A DNA stretch of 64,000 nucleotides from Gammaproteobacteria bacterium (GCA_003565625.1 PXBD01000016.1:31954-95953), one strand, 5' to 3'. Positions 34,869 through 45,300 are shown, counted from the stretch's first letter. Notes: generated by a model from the sequence alone, not told the origin. Made by a program: numbers and translations.

Positions 34869-36788
34869 ATGGGCGAACAGAACGTACAGCGCTCCGGCGA
34901 CGAATCGCTCCGCCGGGCGTTCATGAAGGCCTTGCTGGACGAGGTCCGGGCGCTGGAAGACATGCACGAGCGCAACATGTTCGAAGGCGGCGTGCGGCGC
35001 ATCGGCGCTGAACAGGAAATGTTCCTGGTCGACCACGCCAATCGACCCGCTCTTTCGGCCATGCAGGTGCTTGATCAGACCGAAGACCCGCGCTTCACCC
35101 ACGAACTCGGATTGTTCAACCTGGAAGCCAACCTGTCGCCGCTGGGTCTCGGCGGAGATTGCCTGCGCCAGCTGGAGAATGAAACCAACGAGGTGGTCCG
35201 GATTGCGCGCGAAAGCGCGGCCAAGGTGGGCAGCCGGGTGGTGCTGGTCGGGATTCTGCCAACGCTGACCAAGGATCACCTGAGCCTGAACGCCATGGTG
35301 CCCAAGGCCCGCTATTTTGCCCTTAACGAGGCGTTGCTGCGGTTGCGCGGCAGCAATTTCCAGATTTCCATCAAAGGGATCGATCAACTCAATCTGAATC
35401 ATGACAACCTCATGCTGGAAGCCTGCAATACCAGCTTCCAGGTTCATTTCCAGGTCGACGCCGATGAGTTTGCCCACCTCTACAACATCGCCCAGGCGGT
35501 GACCGGGCCGCTGCTGGCAGCCTGCGTGAATTCTCCCATTCTGCTTGGCAAGCGACTCTGGCACGAGAGCCGGATTGCGGTTTTCGAGCACTCCATCGAC
35601 GCGCGTTCGCAGGCGCATGCCGCGCGCGGCCACAAACCACGCGTGCACTTCGGCGATCAATGGGTCGACGAGTCGGTCATCGAGATTTTCAAAGAGGATA
35701 TCGCCCGGTTCCGGGTCATCCTGACCACCGAGTTCGAGGATGACCCGATCGGTATGGTGGCGCGCGGCGAAGTGCCGCGGCTTAACGCACTGCGGCTGCA
35801 CAACGGTACGGTGTACCGCTGGAATCGCGCCTGCTATGGCATCTCCGACAACGGCATGCCGCACTTGCGGATCGAGAACCGGGTCATTCCCTCCGGGCCG
35901 ACGGTCCTGGACGAGGTCGCCAACGCGGCTTTTTTCTTCGGCATGATGGCCAAGCTGTCGCGCTCGGTCGACGATATCCGTCGCCATTTCAGCTTTGCCG
36001 ATGTCAAGGCGAATTTCATGGCGGCCGCCCGCGAAGGTCTGCGGGCCCAGCAGATCTGGTTCGACGAGACCCAGATGACGGCCCAAGAACTGATTCTGGA
36101 TGTCTTGCTGCCGGCCGCGCGCGAGGGGCTGAGCGAGGCCGGGATCGACGCCGAGGATATCGATCGCTATCTCGGCGTGGTCCAGAGCCGGGTCGAGCAG
36201 CGTCGCACAGGGTCACGCTGGCAGCTGGAGTCGCTGGAACAAATGCGCGGCTCGGGCAGTCCGCATGAATGCATGCGCGCCCTGACCGGCAGCATGATTG
36301 AACAACAGGAGGCCGGCAGGCCGATCGCCGAGTGGGAGCTGGCCCGCTTTTGCCCCAGCCAGGACTGGCGCGACAGTTATCGCACCGTTGGTCAGTTCAT
36401 GGCCACCGACCTGTTTACCGTGCGCCCCGACGATATCGTCGATTTTGCCGCAAGCCTGATGGAATGGCGCTACGTCCGCCACGTCCCGGTGGAGGACGAT
36501 TCCGGCCAGCTGCTGGGGCTGGTCTCGCATCGTCAGCTGCTGCGTTTGATCGCGCGCGGCGCGCGCCGCGAGGAACCGGTAACCGTGCGTGACATCATGC
36601 ACGTCGACCCGCTCGCCATCAGCCCGGAAACCTCGACGGTTCAGGCGATCCGGATCATGCGCGAGAAGCGCCTGAGTTGTCTGCCGGTGGTGGATCCGGC
36701 CGGCAAACTGATCGGCCTGGTCACCGAACACGACCTGGTCGACGTGGCCGGTCGCCTGCTGGAGAGTTACCTGGACGACCAATCCTGA
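34869..36788 (+). CDS. GCS2-like carboxylate-amine ligase fused to a CBS-domain pair
   Basis: The 639-residue protein has two parts. Residues about 35-480 look like the glutamate-cysteine ligase type 2 superfamily. Evidence is the metal-binding GAEQEMF with Glu 48 and Glu 50, HELGLFNLEANLSP, a TSFQVHFQVDADEFAHLYN segment and NSPILLGKRLWHESRIAVF. Residues about 510-635 form two CBS motifs (RHVPVEDDSGQLLGLVSH and SCLPVVDPAGKLIGLVTEHD), which usually bind adenine nucleotides and regulate an attached enzyme. The substrate is unknown; glutathione-like synthesis is one option. Start ATG was chosen to give MGEQNVQRSG; the longer frame upstream has no homology. The stop overlaps the next gene (TGATG). 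Confidence 0.75.
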   Translation: MGEQNVQRSGDESLRRAFMKALLDEVRALEDMHERNMFEGGVRRIGAEQEMFLVDHANRPALSAMQVLDQTEDPRFTHELGLFNLEANLSPLGLGGDCLRQLENETNEVVRIARESAAKVGSRVVLVGILPTLTKDHLSLNAMVPKARYFALNEALLRLRGSNFQISIKGIDQLNLNHDNLMLEACNTSFQVHFQVDADEFAHLYNIAQAVTGPLLAACVNSPILLGKRLWHESRIAVFEHSIDARSQAHAARGHKPRVHFGDQWVDESVIEIFKEDIARFRVILTTEFEDDPIGMVARGEVPRLNALRLHNGTVYRWNRACYGISDNGMPHLRIENRVIPSGPTVLDEVANAAFFFGMMAKLSRSVDDIRRHFSFADVKANFMAAAREGLRAQQIWFDETQMTAQELILDVLLPAAREGLSEAGIDAEDIDRYLGVVQSRVEQRRTGSRWQLESLEQMRGSGSPHECMRALTGSMIEQQEAGRPIAEWELARFCPSQDWRDSYRTVGQFMATDLFTVRPDDIVDFAASLMEWRYVRHVPVEDDSGQLLGLVSHRQLLRLIARGARREEPVTVRDIMHVDPLAISPETSTVQAIRIMREKRLSCLPVVDPAGKLIGLVTEHDLVDVAGRLLESYLDDQS

Positions 36789-37216
36789 TGCGTTGGCTGG
36801 CCATGGCCGCGCTGGTGACCCTGACGGCCTGTGCCCGACCCGCAGCCGAAGAGCAGATCCGTACCCAGCTGCAGGGGATGAGCGATGCGGTGGCCGATGG
36901 CAACGCCCGTTCTTTCATGACGCCCATTGCCGAGGATTTTGCTGCCGACACCTGGCAACTGGATCGGCGTGGCGCGCGCTTGCTGCTCCATCGAGAACTG
37001 CAAGCCCATCAGCGCATCCGCGTGCGCCTGTTTGATATCGAGGTCGATCTGACCAGCGATGACCGGGCCACGGCGCGCTTCCAGGCGGTGCTGACCGGCG
37101 GCAGCGGCCTGGTTCCCGAGCAGGGCAGCTGGTACCGGGTCCAGACCGGATGGCGGCGGAGCGGCAGCGACTGGGAACTGATCAATGCGTCCTGGCAACG
37201 CGTCGCCGGTCGTTGA
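36788..37216 (+). CDS. Small lipoprotein with NTF2-like fold features
   Basis: The 142-residue product starts with a short signal peptide and lipobox (LTAC). The mature part (QLQGMSDAVADGNARSFMTPI ... VQTGWRRSGSDWELINASW) has the pattern of NTF2/SnoaL-like (DUF4440-type) domains: a helical start with a D-x-x-x-F stretch and a closing beta sheet ending in a W-x-x-x-x-A-x-W motif. Function is unknown. Its ATG overlaps the stop of the ligase-CBS gene by one base, so the pair is probably coexpressed. It converges on ctaE with a ten-base gap. Confidence 0.6.
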   Translation: MRWLAMAALVTLTACARPAAEEQIRTQLQGMSDAVADGNARSFMTPIAEDFAADTWQLDRRGARLLLHRELQAHQRIRVRLFDIEVDLTSDDRATARFQAVLTGGSGLVPEQGSWYRVQTGWRRSGSDWELINASWQRVAGR

Positions 37217-37226
37217 GCAGCTGCTG

Positions 37227-38087
37227 TCAGACCACGTATACGAAAATAAACAACCCCAGCCAGACCACGTCGACGAAATGCCAGTACCAGGCGGCCGCCT
37301 CCCAGCCGAAGTGGTTGTGCTTGCTGAAATGTCCGAACGCGCAGCGAATCGCGATGACGATCAGCATCAGGGTGCCGATCACGACATGGATGCCGTGGAA
37401 TCCGGTGAGCATAAAAAAGGTGGAACCATAAATACCGGAGCCCAGGGTCAGTCCGAGATCGCGGTAGGCGTGCACGTACTCGTACGATTGAATGCTCAGG
37501 AAGACACAGGCAAGGACGATGGTCGCCACCATCCAGAACAGCAGCGCGCCGCGCTGGCCCTTTTTCAGGGCCCAGTGCGCGATCGTCAGGGTCACGCCGG
37601 AGGTCAGCAGGATCAGGGTGTTGATCAGCGGCAGGCCGAACCCCGGAATGGTCTGGAAATCGCCGCCGAGTTCCGCCGGACCATGGGTCGGCCAGGTCGC
37701 CTCGAACGACGGCCACAGAAACTGGTTGGTCATTGCGCCCGTGCCCTCACCACCCAGCCAGGGCACGGCGATGATGCGCGCGTAAAACAACGCGCCGAAG
37801 AAGGCGGCGAAGAACATGACTTCGGAAAAAATGAACCAGATCATGCCCTGGCGGAAGGAATCGTCCACCGCCGAGTTGTACAGGTTTGCGCGCGATTCGC
37901 GGATCACCTCGGCAAACCAGCCGAAAATCATCACCAGGGTAATGCCGGCACCGATGGTGAAAAGCCACGGACCGGTGGGCCCGGCGTTGAGCCAGTTCGC
38001 CGCCCCGATCATCATGATGAACATGCCGACCGAACCCACGATCGGCCACTTGGCGGTAGGCGGAACGAAGTAGCTGCTGTGTGCCAT
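37227..38087 (-). CDS. ctaE: Cytochrome c oxidase subunit III
   Basis: The 286-residue subunit has seven membrane helices and stabilises the aa3 core in the inner membrane. Family features are WFAEVIRESRANLYNSAVDD near residue 60, FIFSEVMFFAAFFGALFYAR, and GFHGIHVVIGTLMLIVIAIR near the C-terminus, ending in HFVDVVWLGLFIFVYVV. It is the last gene of the cox operon on the reverse strand. The gap to ctaG is 22 bases. Confidence 0.97.
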   Translation of the reverse strand: MAHSSYFVPPTAKWPIVGSVGMFIMMIGAANWLNAGPTGPWLFTIGAGITLVMIFGWFAEVIRESRANLYNSAVDDSFRQGMIWFIFSEVMFFAAFFGALFYARIIAVPWLGGEGTGAMTNQFLWPSFEATWPTHGPAELGGDFQTIPGFGLPLINTLILLTSGVTLTIAHWALKKGQRGALLFWMVATIVLACVFLSIQSYEYVHAYRDLGLTLGSGIYGSTFFMLTGFHGIHVVIGTLMLIVIAIRCAFGHFSKHNHFGWEAAAWYWHFVDVVWLGLFIFVYVV

Positions 38088-38109
38088 CAGACAAGGACTC
38101 CCGAGTGAT

Positions 38110-38667
38110 TCAATGCGCGGCAGCCAGCACCGCCGTCGCTTCGTCGTTTTTATAAATGATATAGGAAAGAGTTACCAGACTGGTGCCGCTCGGCAGGTTG
38201 GGGTCGACAATGAACCGAACCGGCATGTCGCGCGACTCGCCGGGGCCAAGCAGTTGTTCGGTGAAGCAGAAACATTCGGTCTTGTTGAAAAACAGCGCAG
38301 CCCGGCCGGGCGACACGCTGGGTACGGCCTGGCCCACAACCGGCTGTTCGGAGCGATTGTAGGCCACGTACAGAGTCTCGTAGAGCTTGCCCGGATGGAC
38401 TTCCATCATGCGTTCGGTGGGCTCGAAACGCCAGGGCAGGGCAGAATTGACCGTGGCATCGAAGTGGACGGTCACCGTGCGCGACAGGTCCGGTTCGGAA
38501 CTCAGTACTTCCGCGCTGGCGGCATCGCCGGTGCGCCCGCCAATGCCGGTAATTTCGCAGAACTTGTCATACAGCGGTACCAGCAGGTAGCCGAAGCCAA
38601 ACATGCCGAAGGCTACAAGGGTCAGCAGTCCGGCGGTGCGCAATGGATTCTTGGTGGTTTCAGTCAT
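38110..38667 (-). CDS. ctaG: Cytochrome c oxidase assembly protein CtaG/Cox11
   Basis: Cox11 delivers copper to the CuB site of subunit I. The 185-residue protein has one N-terminal helix (LLTLVAFGMFGFGYLLVPLY) and a periplasmic beta domain. The copper-binding pair is in TECFCFTEQLLGPGESRDM. The ATG overlaps the stop of the small membrane gene upstream. Its place between ctaD and ctaE is the usual one. Confidence 0.96.
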   Translation of the reverse strand: MTETTKNPLRTAGLLTLVAFGMFGFGYLLVPLYDKFCEITGIGGRTGDAASAEVLSSEPDLSRTVTVHFDATVNSALPWRFEPTERMMEVHPGKLYETLYVAYNRSEQPVVGQAVPSVSPGRAALFFNKTECFCFTEQLLGPGESRDMPVRFIVDPNLPSGTSLVTLSYIIYKNDEATAVLAAAH

Positions 38668-38804
38668 GAAAAATAATTGAAGGCGGCTCGGCCAATGAAA
38701 AACAGGTAAATCACCAGAACCACGGCGGCCAGGGTGAGGGCGGTGCGGACGATGCCGCGCCGCCGGTCCCGGTGCATCCGGCTCTTGGGCTCAGTCGGTG
38801 GCAT
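38664..38804 (-). CDS. Small cytochrome oxidase assembly-type membrane protein (46 aa)
   Basis: A short frame between ctaD and ctaG encodes a 46-residue protein with a basic N-terminus (SRMHRDRRRGIVRT) and one membrane helix (ALTLAAVVLVIYLFFIG). Small single-helix proteins of this size and place are known in proteobacterial cox operons as oxidase small assembly proteins. The stop overlaps the ctaG start by two to four bases and the start lies seven bases after the ctaD stop, so it fits tightly into the operon. Codon use is like its neighbours. I have no independent proof of expression. Confidence 0.72.
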   Translation of the reverse strand: MPPTEPKSRMHRDRRRGIVRTALTLAAVVLVIYLFFIGRAAFNYFS

Positions 38805-38811
38805 GTTCCGC

Positions 38812-40422
38812 TCAGGTCAACTTGTCGCGATGGACCGCCACGTTGTCTTCCACCAGCGGAGGGGTGTCGAACGTGTGCAGCGGCGCCGGCGAAGGTACCG
38901 TCCATTCCAGGCCACGCGCGCCATCCCAGACCTGGGCAGTTGCCTTCTCACCGCCGCGCACGCATTTCCAGATGATGTAGGCAAACAGCAGTTGCCCGAA
39001 ACCGAACATGAAACCGCCGATGGAGGAGATCATGTTGAACTCGGCAAACTGCACGGCGTAGTCGGGAATCCGGCGCGGCATCCCGGCCAGGCCCAGGTAA
39101 TGCTGCGGGAAGAACAGCACGTTGACCCAGATGGTCGACCACCAGAAATGGATCTTGCCCAGCATCTCGTCGTACATGTAGCCGGTCCACTTCGGTAGCC
39201 AGTAGTACACCGCGGCCATGATCGCGTAGACGGCCCCGGTGACCAGGACATAGTGGAAGTGGGCCACGACAAAGTAGGTGTCATGGTACTGGAAGTTCGC
39301 CGGAACAATGGCCAGCATGACGCCGGACAGGCCGCCGATGGTAAACAGCACGACGAAGCCCAGGGCGAAGAGCATCGGGGTTTCGAACGACATCGAGCCG
39401 CGCCACATGGTCGCGATCCAGTTGAAGATCTTGATCCCGGTGGGTACGGCGATGATCATGGTGGCGTACATGAAAAACAGCATCGCGCCCAGCGGCATGC
39501 CAACCGTGAACATGTGGTGGGCCCAGACGATGAACGACAGGAAAGCGATCGAGGCCGTGGCGTACACCATCGAGGTGTAGCCGAACAGCGGCTTGCGCGA
39601 AAACGTCGGGATGATCTCGGAAACGATCCCGAAGGCCGGCAGGATCATGATGTAGACCTCGGGATGGCCGAAGAACCAGAAGATATGCTGGTACAGCACG
39701 GGGTCGCCACCACCGGCCGCGTTGAAGAAACTGGTGCCGAAAAAGCGGTCGGTCAGCAGCATGGTCACCGCCCCGGCCAGCACCGGCATGACCGCAATCA
39801 GCAAAAAGGCTGTGATCAGCCAGGTCCAGACAAACAGCGGCATGCGCAGCAGGGTCATGCCCGGTGCGCGCATGTTGAGGATGGTGGCAATGATGTTGAT
39901 CGCCCCCATGATGGAGGAAATCCCCATCAGGTGAATGGCCAGGATCACGAACGCGAGGCTGTTGCCGCCCTGCAGCGACAGCGGAGGGTAGAGGGTCCAG
40001 CCCGAGGCCGGCGCGCCGCTGGGCATGAACAGCGTGGCCAGCAGCAGGGTGAAAGCAAACGGCAGGATCCAGAACGACCAGTTGTTCATGCGCGGCAGCG
40101 CCATGTCCGGCGCGCCGATCATCATCGGCACCATCCAGTTGGCCAGACCAACGAAGGCGGGCATGACCGCGCCGAAGATCATGACCAGGGCGTGCATGGT
40201 GGTCATCTGGTTGAAGAACTCCGGATTGACCAGCTGCAGGCCGGGTGCAAACAGCTCGGCGCGGATGACCAGGGCCATGGCGCCGCCGACAAAAAACATC
40301 AGCAGCGAGAAAATCAGGTACATGGACCCGATTTCCTTGTGGTTGGTCGAAAACAGCCAGCGAGCCAGACCGGTCGGATGGTCGCCGTGATGATCGTCGT
40401 GATGCGTGGTGGCAGTAGACAT
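38812..40422 (-). CDS. ctaD: Cytochrome c oxidase subunit I
   Basis: This 536-residue, 12-helix core subunit carries haems a and a3 and CuB. Visible ligands and channels are [19 protein letters not shown] (CuB His and cross-linked Tyr), [11 protein letters not shown] (the CuB His pair), and [17 protein letters not shown] (haem a3 and a ligands). The N-terminal [20 protein letters not shown] is typical. It belongs to A-type oxidases. A gap of 44 bases separates it from ctaC. Confidence 0.98.
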   Translation of the reverse strand: MSTATTHHDDHHGDHPTGLARWLFSTNHKEIGSMYLIFSLLMFFVGGAMALVIRAELFAPGLQLVNPEFFNQMTTMHALVMIFGAVMPAFVGLANWMVPMMIGAPDMALPRMNNWSFWILPFAFTLLLATLFMPSGAPASGWTLYPPLSLQGGNSLAFVILAIHLMGISSIMGAINIIATILNMRAPGMTLLRMPLFVWTWLITAFLLIAVMPVLAGAVTMLLTDRFFGTSFFNAAGGGDPVLYQHIFWFFGHPEVYIMILPAFGIVSEIIPTFSRKPLFGYTSMVYATASIAFLSFIVWAHHMFTVGMPLGAMLFFMYATMIIAVPTGIKIFNWIATMWRGSMSFETPMLFALGFVVLFTIGGLSGVMLAIVPANFQYHDTYFVVAHFHYVLVTGAVYAIMAAVYYWLPKWTGYMYDEMLGKIHFWWSTIWVNVLFFPQHYLGLAGMPRRIPDYAVQFAEFNMISSIGGFMFGFGQLLFAYIIWKCVRGGEKATAQVWDGARGLEWTVPSPAPLHTFDTPPLVEDNVAVHRDKLT

Positions 40423-40466
40423 GCTTGATTCCTGTGCTTGAAGCCTTGGTTTGAGTCGCTGTGCGG

Positions 40467-41609
40467 TCAGCCCTGATCCAGATCGGCGATGGTGGACGGC
40501 TGGATGACCTCGCCCTCCTCATCGGTCCAGGCGTTGCGCGCAAAGGTCATGGCAGCGGCGATATCCTGCGGCTGCAGACGATCGCGGAACCCGGTCATGG
40601 CAGTACCCTCGCGCCCGTTCAATACGGTTTGCAGGTGGTGCTCGAGATCACCGGTGGGCACACCTTCGCGAACCAGGGCAGGGAAGGCCGGTTCGATACC
40701 GCGCCCATCGTCCTGGTGGCAGGAGGCGCACTGGGCCTGGTAGATGCGCGAGCCGTGATCCATCAACTCTTCGCGCGTCCAGAGTCGGGCTGCATCGTGG
40801 GCCGCATCGGCCAGTTCCTGGCGCTGGCCGGCCACCCACTCGGCGTAGGCCTCACGCGAAACCGCCTCGACGACGATCGGCATGAACCCATGGTCGGCCC
40901 CGCACAGTTCGGCACACTGACCGCGATACACGCCTTCTTCCTCGATCAGCGTCCAGGCCTCGTTGATCATCCCGGGGATGGCGTCACGTTTCCAGCCCAG
41001 TTCGGGCACCCACCAGGAATGGATGACGTCGTCGGCCGTAAGGAGAAACCGGATCCGGGTGTCGACGGGCACGATCAGGCGGTTGTCGACCTCGAGCAGA
41101 TAGTTCTCGACGTCGCGCGGGTTGATGCCGGAGCCTAGCTGGCGGGCGCGATTGCTGTCGCGATCCAGGGCCGAGAAAAAACTGATGTCGTCCTCGATGT
41201 ACTCGTATTTCCACAGCCACTGGTAGCCGGTGATCTTGATGTTCATTTCGGCACCGGCGGTGTTTTCCATGTCGATCAGAACGCGCGTTGCCGGTACGGC
41301 CATCACGACCAGGATCACTACTGGTATTGCGGTCCAGATGATCTCGGCGCGGGTCGAATGAGAGAATTTGGCGGCCTGGAAGCCCTTGGAGCGGCGGTGC
41401 AGGACGATGGAGGTGAACATGGCGGTGAACACCAGCACCCCGATGACCGTCACGATGCCCAGGACAATGTTGTGGAGCTGATATACGTCCTGAGCGTAGG
41501 TTGTCACCCCGCGGGGCATGTTGTCGCCGACGGCGAACACCCCCCAGGTGATTACGCTGATCACCGCCAGCACGGCAATGGCCACGATCAGTTCGTTGGT
41601 TCTCTTCAT
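40467..41609 (-). CDS. ctaC: Cytochrome c oxidase subunit II with fused cytochrome c domain
   Basis: The 380-residue subunit has two N-terminal membrane helices, a cupredoxin domain with the CuA site ([15 protein letters not shown]), and an additional C-terminal cytochrome c domain whose haem motif CASCH lies near residue 297. This is the caa3-type architecture, in which electrons enter through a covalently attached cytochrome c. The ATG chosen gives the family start ([16 protein letters not shown]); a GTG 11 codons earlier is less likely. It follows the DUF2244 gene by 25 bases. Confidence 0.96.
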   Translation of the reverse strand: MKRTNELIVAIAVLAVISVITWGVFAVGDNMPRGVTTYAQDVYQLHNIVLGIVTVIGVLVFTAMFTSIVLHRRSKGFQAAKFSHSTRAEIIWTAIPVVILVVMAVPATRVLIDMENTAGAEMNIKITGYQWLWKYEYIEDDISFFSALDRDSNRARQLGSGINPRDVENYLLEVDNRLIVPVDTRIRFLLTADDVIHSWWVPELGWKRDAIPGMINEAWTLIEEEGVYRGQCAELCGADHGFMPIVVEAVSREAYAEWVAGQRQELADAAHDAARLWTREELMDHGSRIYQAQCASCHQDDGRGIEPAFPALVREGVPTGDLEHHLQTVLNGREGTAMTGFRDRLQPQDIAAAMTFARNAWTDEEGEVIQPSTIADLDQG

Positions 41610-41634
41610 CGTTACATCTACCTGTTTGAATTTC

Positions 41635-42126
41635 TCAGTCACGCCAGGCCGAACGCGGGCGGAGCGCGTCGTCTACCATTCGGGCCAGTTCGGTCCGTTC
41701 GCTCACCGGCAGGAAGGCGCCGATCTCGAGACGTTTTCCCTGGCTTGTAATGAATACGTGCACATCGCCAAACCGGCCGTCTTCCATCTGGATCCGCGAC
41801 CAGGTCACGGGCCACTCGCTCTTTCGGCGCAGCCCGGCCCGGAAATGTTCCACAATGAGTTGATCGCCGGCCACGCGCAGTTCCTCCCGCGCCCAGTTTC
41901 CGCGCCAGGCGCTGCGGAAGCACCAACCGACCACGGCCAGGTGGAGCAGGGCGGCGAGCAGAACCGGCCACAACCCCATCATTACCGGCCACGCAACCAC
42001 CAGCAGGGTTACAACGCACAACGCCGCGAACACGCCCATCAGCCGATCCAACGTCATCGAGAGGTTGGATTTGGCTTCGATTACGACGGATTCTGACGCC
42101 GATTCAGTGGGTTGCAAAGCGATCAT
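41635..42126 (-). CDS. DUF2244 membrane protein, first gene of the cox operon
   Basis: The 163-residue product has two adjacent membrane helices (LMGVFAALCVVTLLVVAWPVM and GLWPVLLAALLHLAVVGWCF) and a cytoplasmic C-terminal part with ELRVAGDQLIVEH and KRLEIGAFLPVSERTELARMV, the DUF2244 pattern. Members are often found just upstream of cytochrome oxidase subunit II, as here, but the biochemical role is not known. The start ATG lacks a ribosome site. It is divergent from putA. Confidence 0.8.
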   Translation of the reverse strand: MIALQPTESASESVVIEAKSNLSMTLDRLMGVFAALCVVTLLVVAWPVMMGLWPVLLAALLHLAVVGWCFRSAWRGNWAREELRVAGDQLIVEHFRAGLRRKSEWPVTWSRIQMEDGRFGDVHVFITSQGKRLEIGAFLPVSERTELARMVDDALRPRSAWRD

Positions 42127-42164
42127 GGCCAGTTGGCGATGGTGTCGGTGTGCGAACGAGTCGT

Positions 42165-42170
42165 ATTGTA
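42165..42170 (-). promoter_or_regulatory. Putative -10 element of the cox operon
   Basis: On the reverse strand this reads TACAAT, 38 bases before the DUF2244 start, which would give a leader of about 30 bases. The -35 position shows no good hexamer. Identical -10 hexamers precede ndk, folD, yceD and yajQ. Confidence 0.4.
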
Positions 42171-42211
42171 GCCGAGCGTGATGAATTCGGCCATGCGATT
42201 TTGCTCATATT

Positions 42212-42237
42212 TGTCGTCATCCGCTCTGTCGTCATCC
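42212..42237. repeat. Perfect 11-base direct repeat between cox and putA promoters
   Basis: TGTCGTCATCC occurs twice with a four-base spacer (GCTC), a 15-base period. The first copy is 42212-42222 and the second 42227-42237. It lies upstream of the putative putA -35 and about 50-80 bases upstream of the putative cox transcription start, a typical place for a regulator site. No factor is identified. Confidence 0.6.
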
Positions 42238-42254
42238 CCGGCAGGCGGGACAGT

Positions 42255-42284
42255 TTCAACGTCTGGCAAAGCCTGCGGTACACT
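42255..42284 (+). promoter_or_regulatory. Putative putA promoter
   Basis: TTCAAC and TACACT are 18 bases apart. Transcription would start near base 42291, leaving a leader of about 33 bases without a clear ribosome site before the putA ATG. The hexamer match is moderate. Confidence 0.4.
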
Positions 42285-42323
42285 GGCCGCCGTCGCTCCT
42301 TGCGCCATGCCAAAGCCCATGTA

Positions 42324-45300
42324 ATGCCCGCTCGCACTCCATCTTTCGTCCAACGCAATCTGCGCGCTCTTGATCCGCTCAGTCAGGCACTGGAAGCTGC
42401 CTGGACGGCGGATGAGTCCAGTCACGTCACTTTTCTGTCAGGCACGCTCGGACTGGACGAATCCGTTCGCTCCCGGGTCACCGAGCGGGCGGTTGATCTG
42501 GTGCAGCGGGTGCGCGCACGCAGTCGCGACCCCGGCGCCATGGAAGCCTTCATGCGCGAGTATGACCTGTCCTCGGAAGAGGGAGTGGTTTTGATGTGCC
42601 TGGCCGAGGCTTTGCTGCGGATTCCCGACACTGAAACCGCAGAACAACTGATCTCGGACAAGTTGTCCGAGGCCGACTGGGAATCGCATCTGGGCAAGAG
42701 CGGCTCTTTGTTTGTCAATGCCTCTACCTGGGGGTTGATGCTGACCGGCAAGCTGGTGCGCATCGGAAGCTCTTCGGTGCGCAGCGTTTCCACGACCCTG
42801 GCACGCCTGGCCAACCGCTCGGGTGAGCCGGTGGTGCGCCTGGCCATCCGGCAGGCCATGCGCATCATGGGCTTCCAGTACGTGATGGGCCGCACCATTG
42901 AAGAGGCGCTGGAGCGGGCCGACCGTGAGGAAAACCGGCGCTTCCGCTACTCTTTCGACATGCTCGGGGAGGCGGCGCTGACCGCTGACGACGCTGAACG
43001 CTACCTTCAGTCCTACGCCGACGCCATCGCCACGGTGGGAAAAACCGTCGCCGAAGACACGGTTTTCCAGGCGCCGAGCATTTCGGTCAAACTCTCGGCG
43101 CTGCATCCGCGCTACGAGCATGCGCGTGCGGATGTGGTTGTGGCCGAACTGTCCCCAAGACTGCTGCAGCTGGCGGTGCTGGCCCGCGAGTGCGGGGTGG
43201 CATTGACGGTCGATGCCGAGGAAGCCGAGCGCCTGCATTTGTCGCTGGAAATTTTTGAGCGCGTGCTGGCTGACCCGGCACTGGCCGGCTGGGACGGTTT
43301 CGGCCTGGCCCTGCAGGCCTACCAGAAACGTGCCTGGGCCGCGATCGACTGGCTCGCCGACCGCGCCAAACGCAGCGGGCATCGCATTCCGCTGCGCCTG
43401 GTCAAGGGCGCCTACTGGGATACAGAGATCAAGTTTGCCCAGATCGAGGGCCTGCCCGGCTATCCGGTGTTTACGCGCAAGTGCAGCACCGATCTTTCCT
43501 ATCTCGCCTGCGCGCGCAAACTGCTCGATCAGCCGGCGCTGTTCTACCCGCAGTTTGCAACCCATAATGCGCACACCATCGCCGCTATTGCCGAACTGGC
43601 CGGGGCCGAAGGGGAATACGAGTATCAGCGCCTGCACGGCATGGGGCAGGCGCTGTATGAAGAGGTGCTCGACCAGCCCGGGTTCGGCAATGCCTGTCGG
43701 GTCTACGCGCCGGTTGGCAGCCACAAGGACTTGCTTCCGTACCTGGTCCGGCGGCTGCTGGAGAATGGCGCCAACACCTCTTTCGTCAACCGCATCGTTG
43801 ACGAAACGCTCCCGCCCGAAGCGGTGGTCAGTGATCCGCTGACCCAACTCGCCGGGCTCGATCAGATTCCGCATCCGGCCATTCCTGCTCCGGTCGATTT
43901 GTATGGCAGCCATCGCCGCAACTCGGCCGGAATCAATTTTGCCCATCACCAGGCGCTGGAAGCCCTTCAGGGCGACATGCAGGCCAGCGGCAGCGATCAA
44001 TGGCACCTGTACGTTAGCGACGGGCAGGGCGCTCCGGTGACCGTGCACTCGCCGGCTGATCTGGATGACCTGGTCGGCTGGATCCGGTTGTGTGAGCCAG
44101 CCGCCGTGGACGCAGCCGTGGCGCGCGCGGCCGCCGCCCAGGAAGCCTGGGATGGTCAGGGCGCGCGCGCGCGCGCCGACTGTCTTGATCGCATCGCCGA
44201 TGCTTATGAGGAATGCCGCGCCGAACTCATGGCCCTGCTGGCGCGTGAAGGCGGCAAGACCCTGCACGACGGCATCGCCGAGGTTCGCGAGGCGGCTGAC
44301 TTCTGTCGCTATTACGCCGCCATTGCCCGCTCCGAGCTGGCCGACCCGCTGGAAATGCCCGGCCCGACCGGTGAGTCCAACCAGTTGCGCTACCACGGCC
44401 GCGGCGTGTTCGCCTGCATCAGCCCGTGGAATTTTCCGCTGGCGATCTTTACCGGACAGATTGCGGCCGCACTGGTGACCGGGAACGCGGTCATTGCCAA
44501 GTCGGCCGAGCAGACGCCCCTGATTGCCGGGCGGGCGGTGGAGCTGATGCACGCCGCCGGCGTGCCCCGGGACGTACTTATCCATCTGCCGGGTGATGGC
44601 AGCCTAGGCGCGGCCCTGACCCGGCATGAACGGATCAGTGGCGTTGCCTTTACCGGATCAACCAAGACCGCTCGCCTGATCAACCGCAGCCTGGCCGAGC
44701 GCGCTGGACCGCTGGGCGTGCTGATCGCCGAGACGGGCGGACAGAACGCGATGATCGTCGACTCCTCGGCGCTGCCCGAACAGGTGGTGCGAGACGTGAT
44801 CAGTTCGGCTTTTCACAGTGCCGGGCAGCGCTGTTCCGCGCTTCGCATCCTGTGCCTGCAACACGATATTGCCGACCATGTTCTGACCATGCTCCGCGGA
44901 GCCCTGCGCGAAATCCGGGTCGGCGATCCGGGGTTGCTGGGGACCGATCTCGGTCCGGTTATCGATCAGGGCCAGCGCGACATGCTGCAGGCCCACTGCG
45001 CACGCATGGATCAGGTCGCGCGCCTAGTCGCCAGGGTCGAGCTGCGTGATGATCTGCCGCGCGGCTCCTGGTTCGCGCCGCGGGTTTATGAAATTGATGA
45101 TCTCGGGCTGCTCGAAGGCGAGGTCTTCGGGCCAGTGCTGCACGTGCTGCGTTATCGCGCCCGCGAGCTTGATCACTTGATCGACCAACTCAACGCAACC
45201 GGCTACGGCCTGACCCTCGGCGTACACAGCCGGATCGACCGGGTTCAGCAGCATATCGCCGGGCGTATGCGGGTCGGCAACGCCTACATCAACCGCAACA

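Noticed and set aside
39253..40428. Forward frame of 391 codons opposite ctaD
   Set aside because: Its composition (rich in His, Gln, Arg, Asp) is what results from reading the complement of a membrane-protein gene.
42438..44585. Open frame of 715 codons on the reverse strand opposite putA
   Set aside because: It mirrors the codon bias of putA and lacks a domain, ribosome site or promoter.
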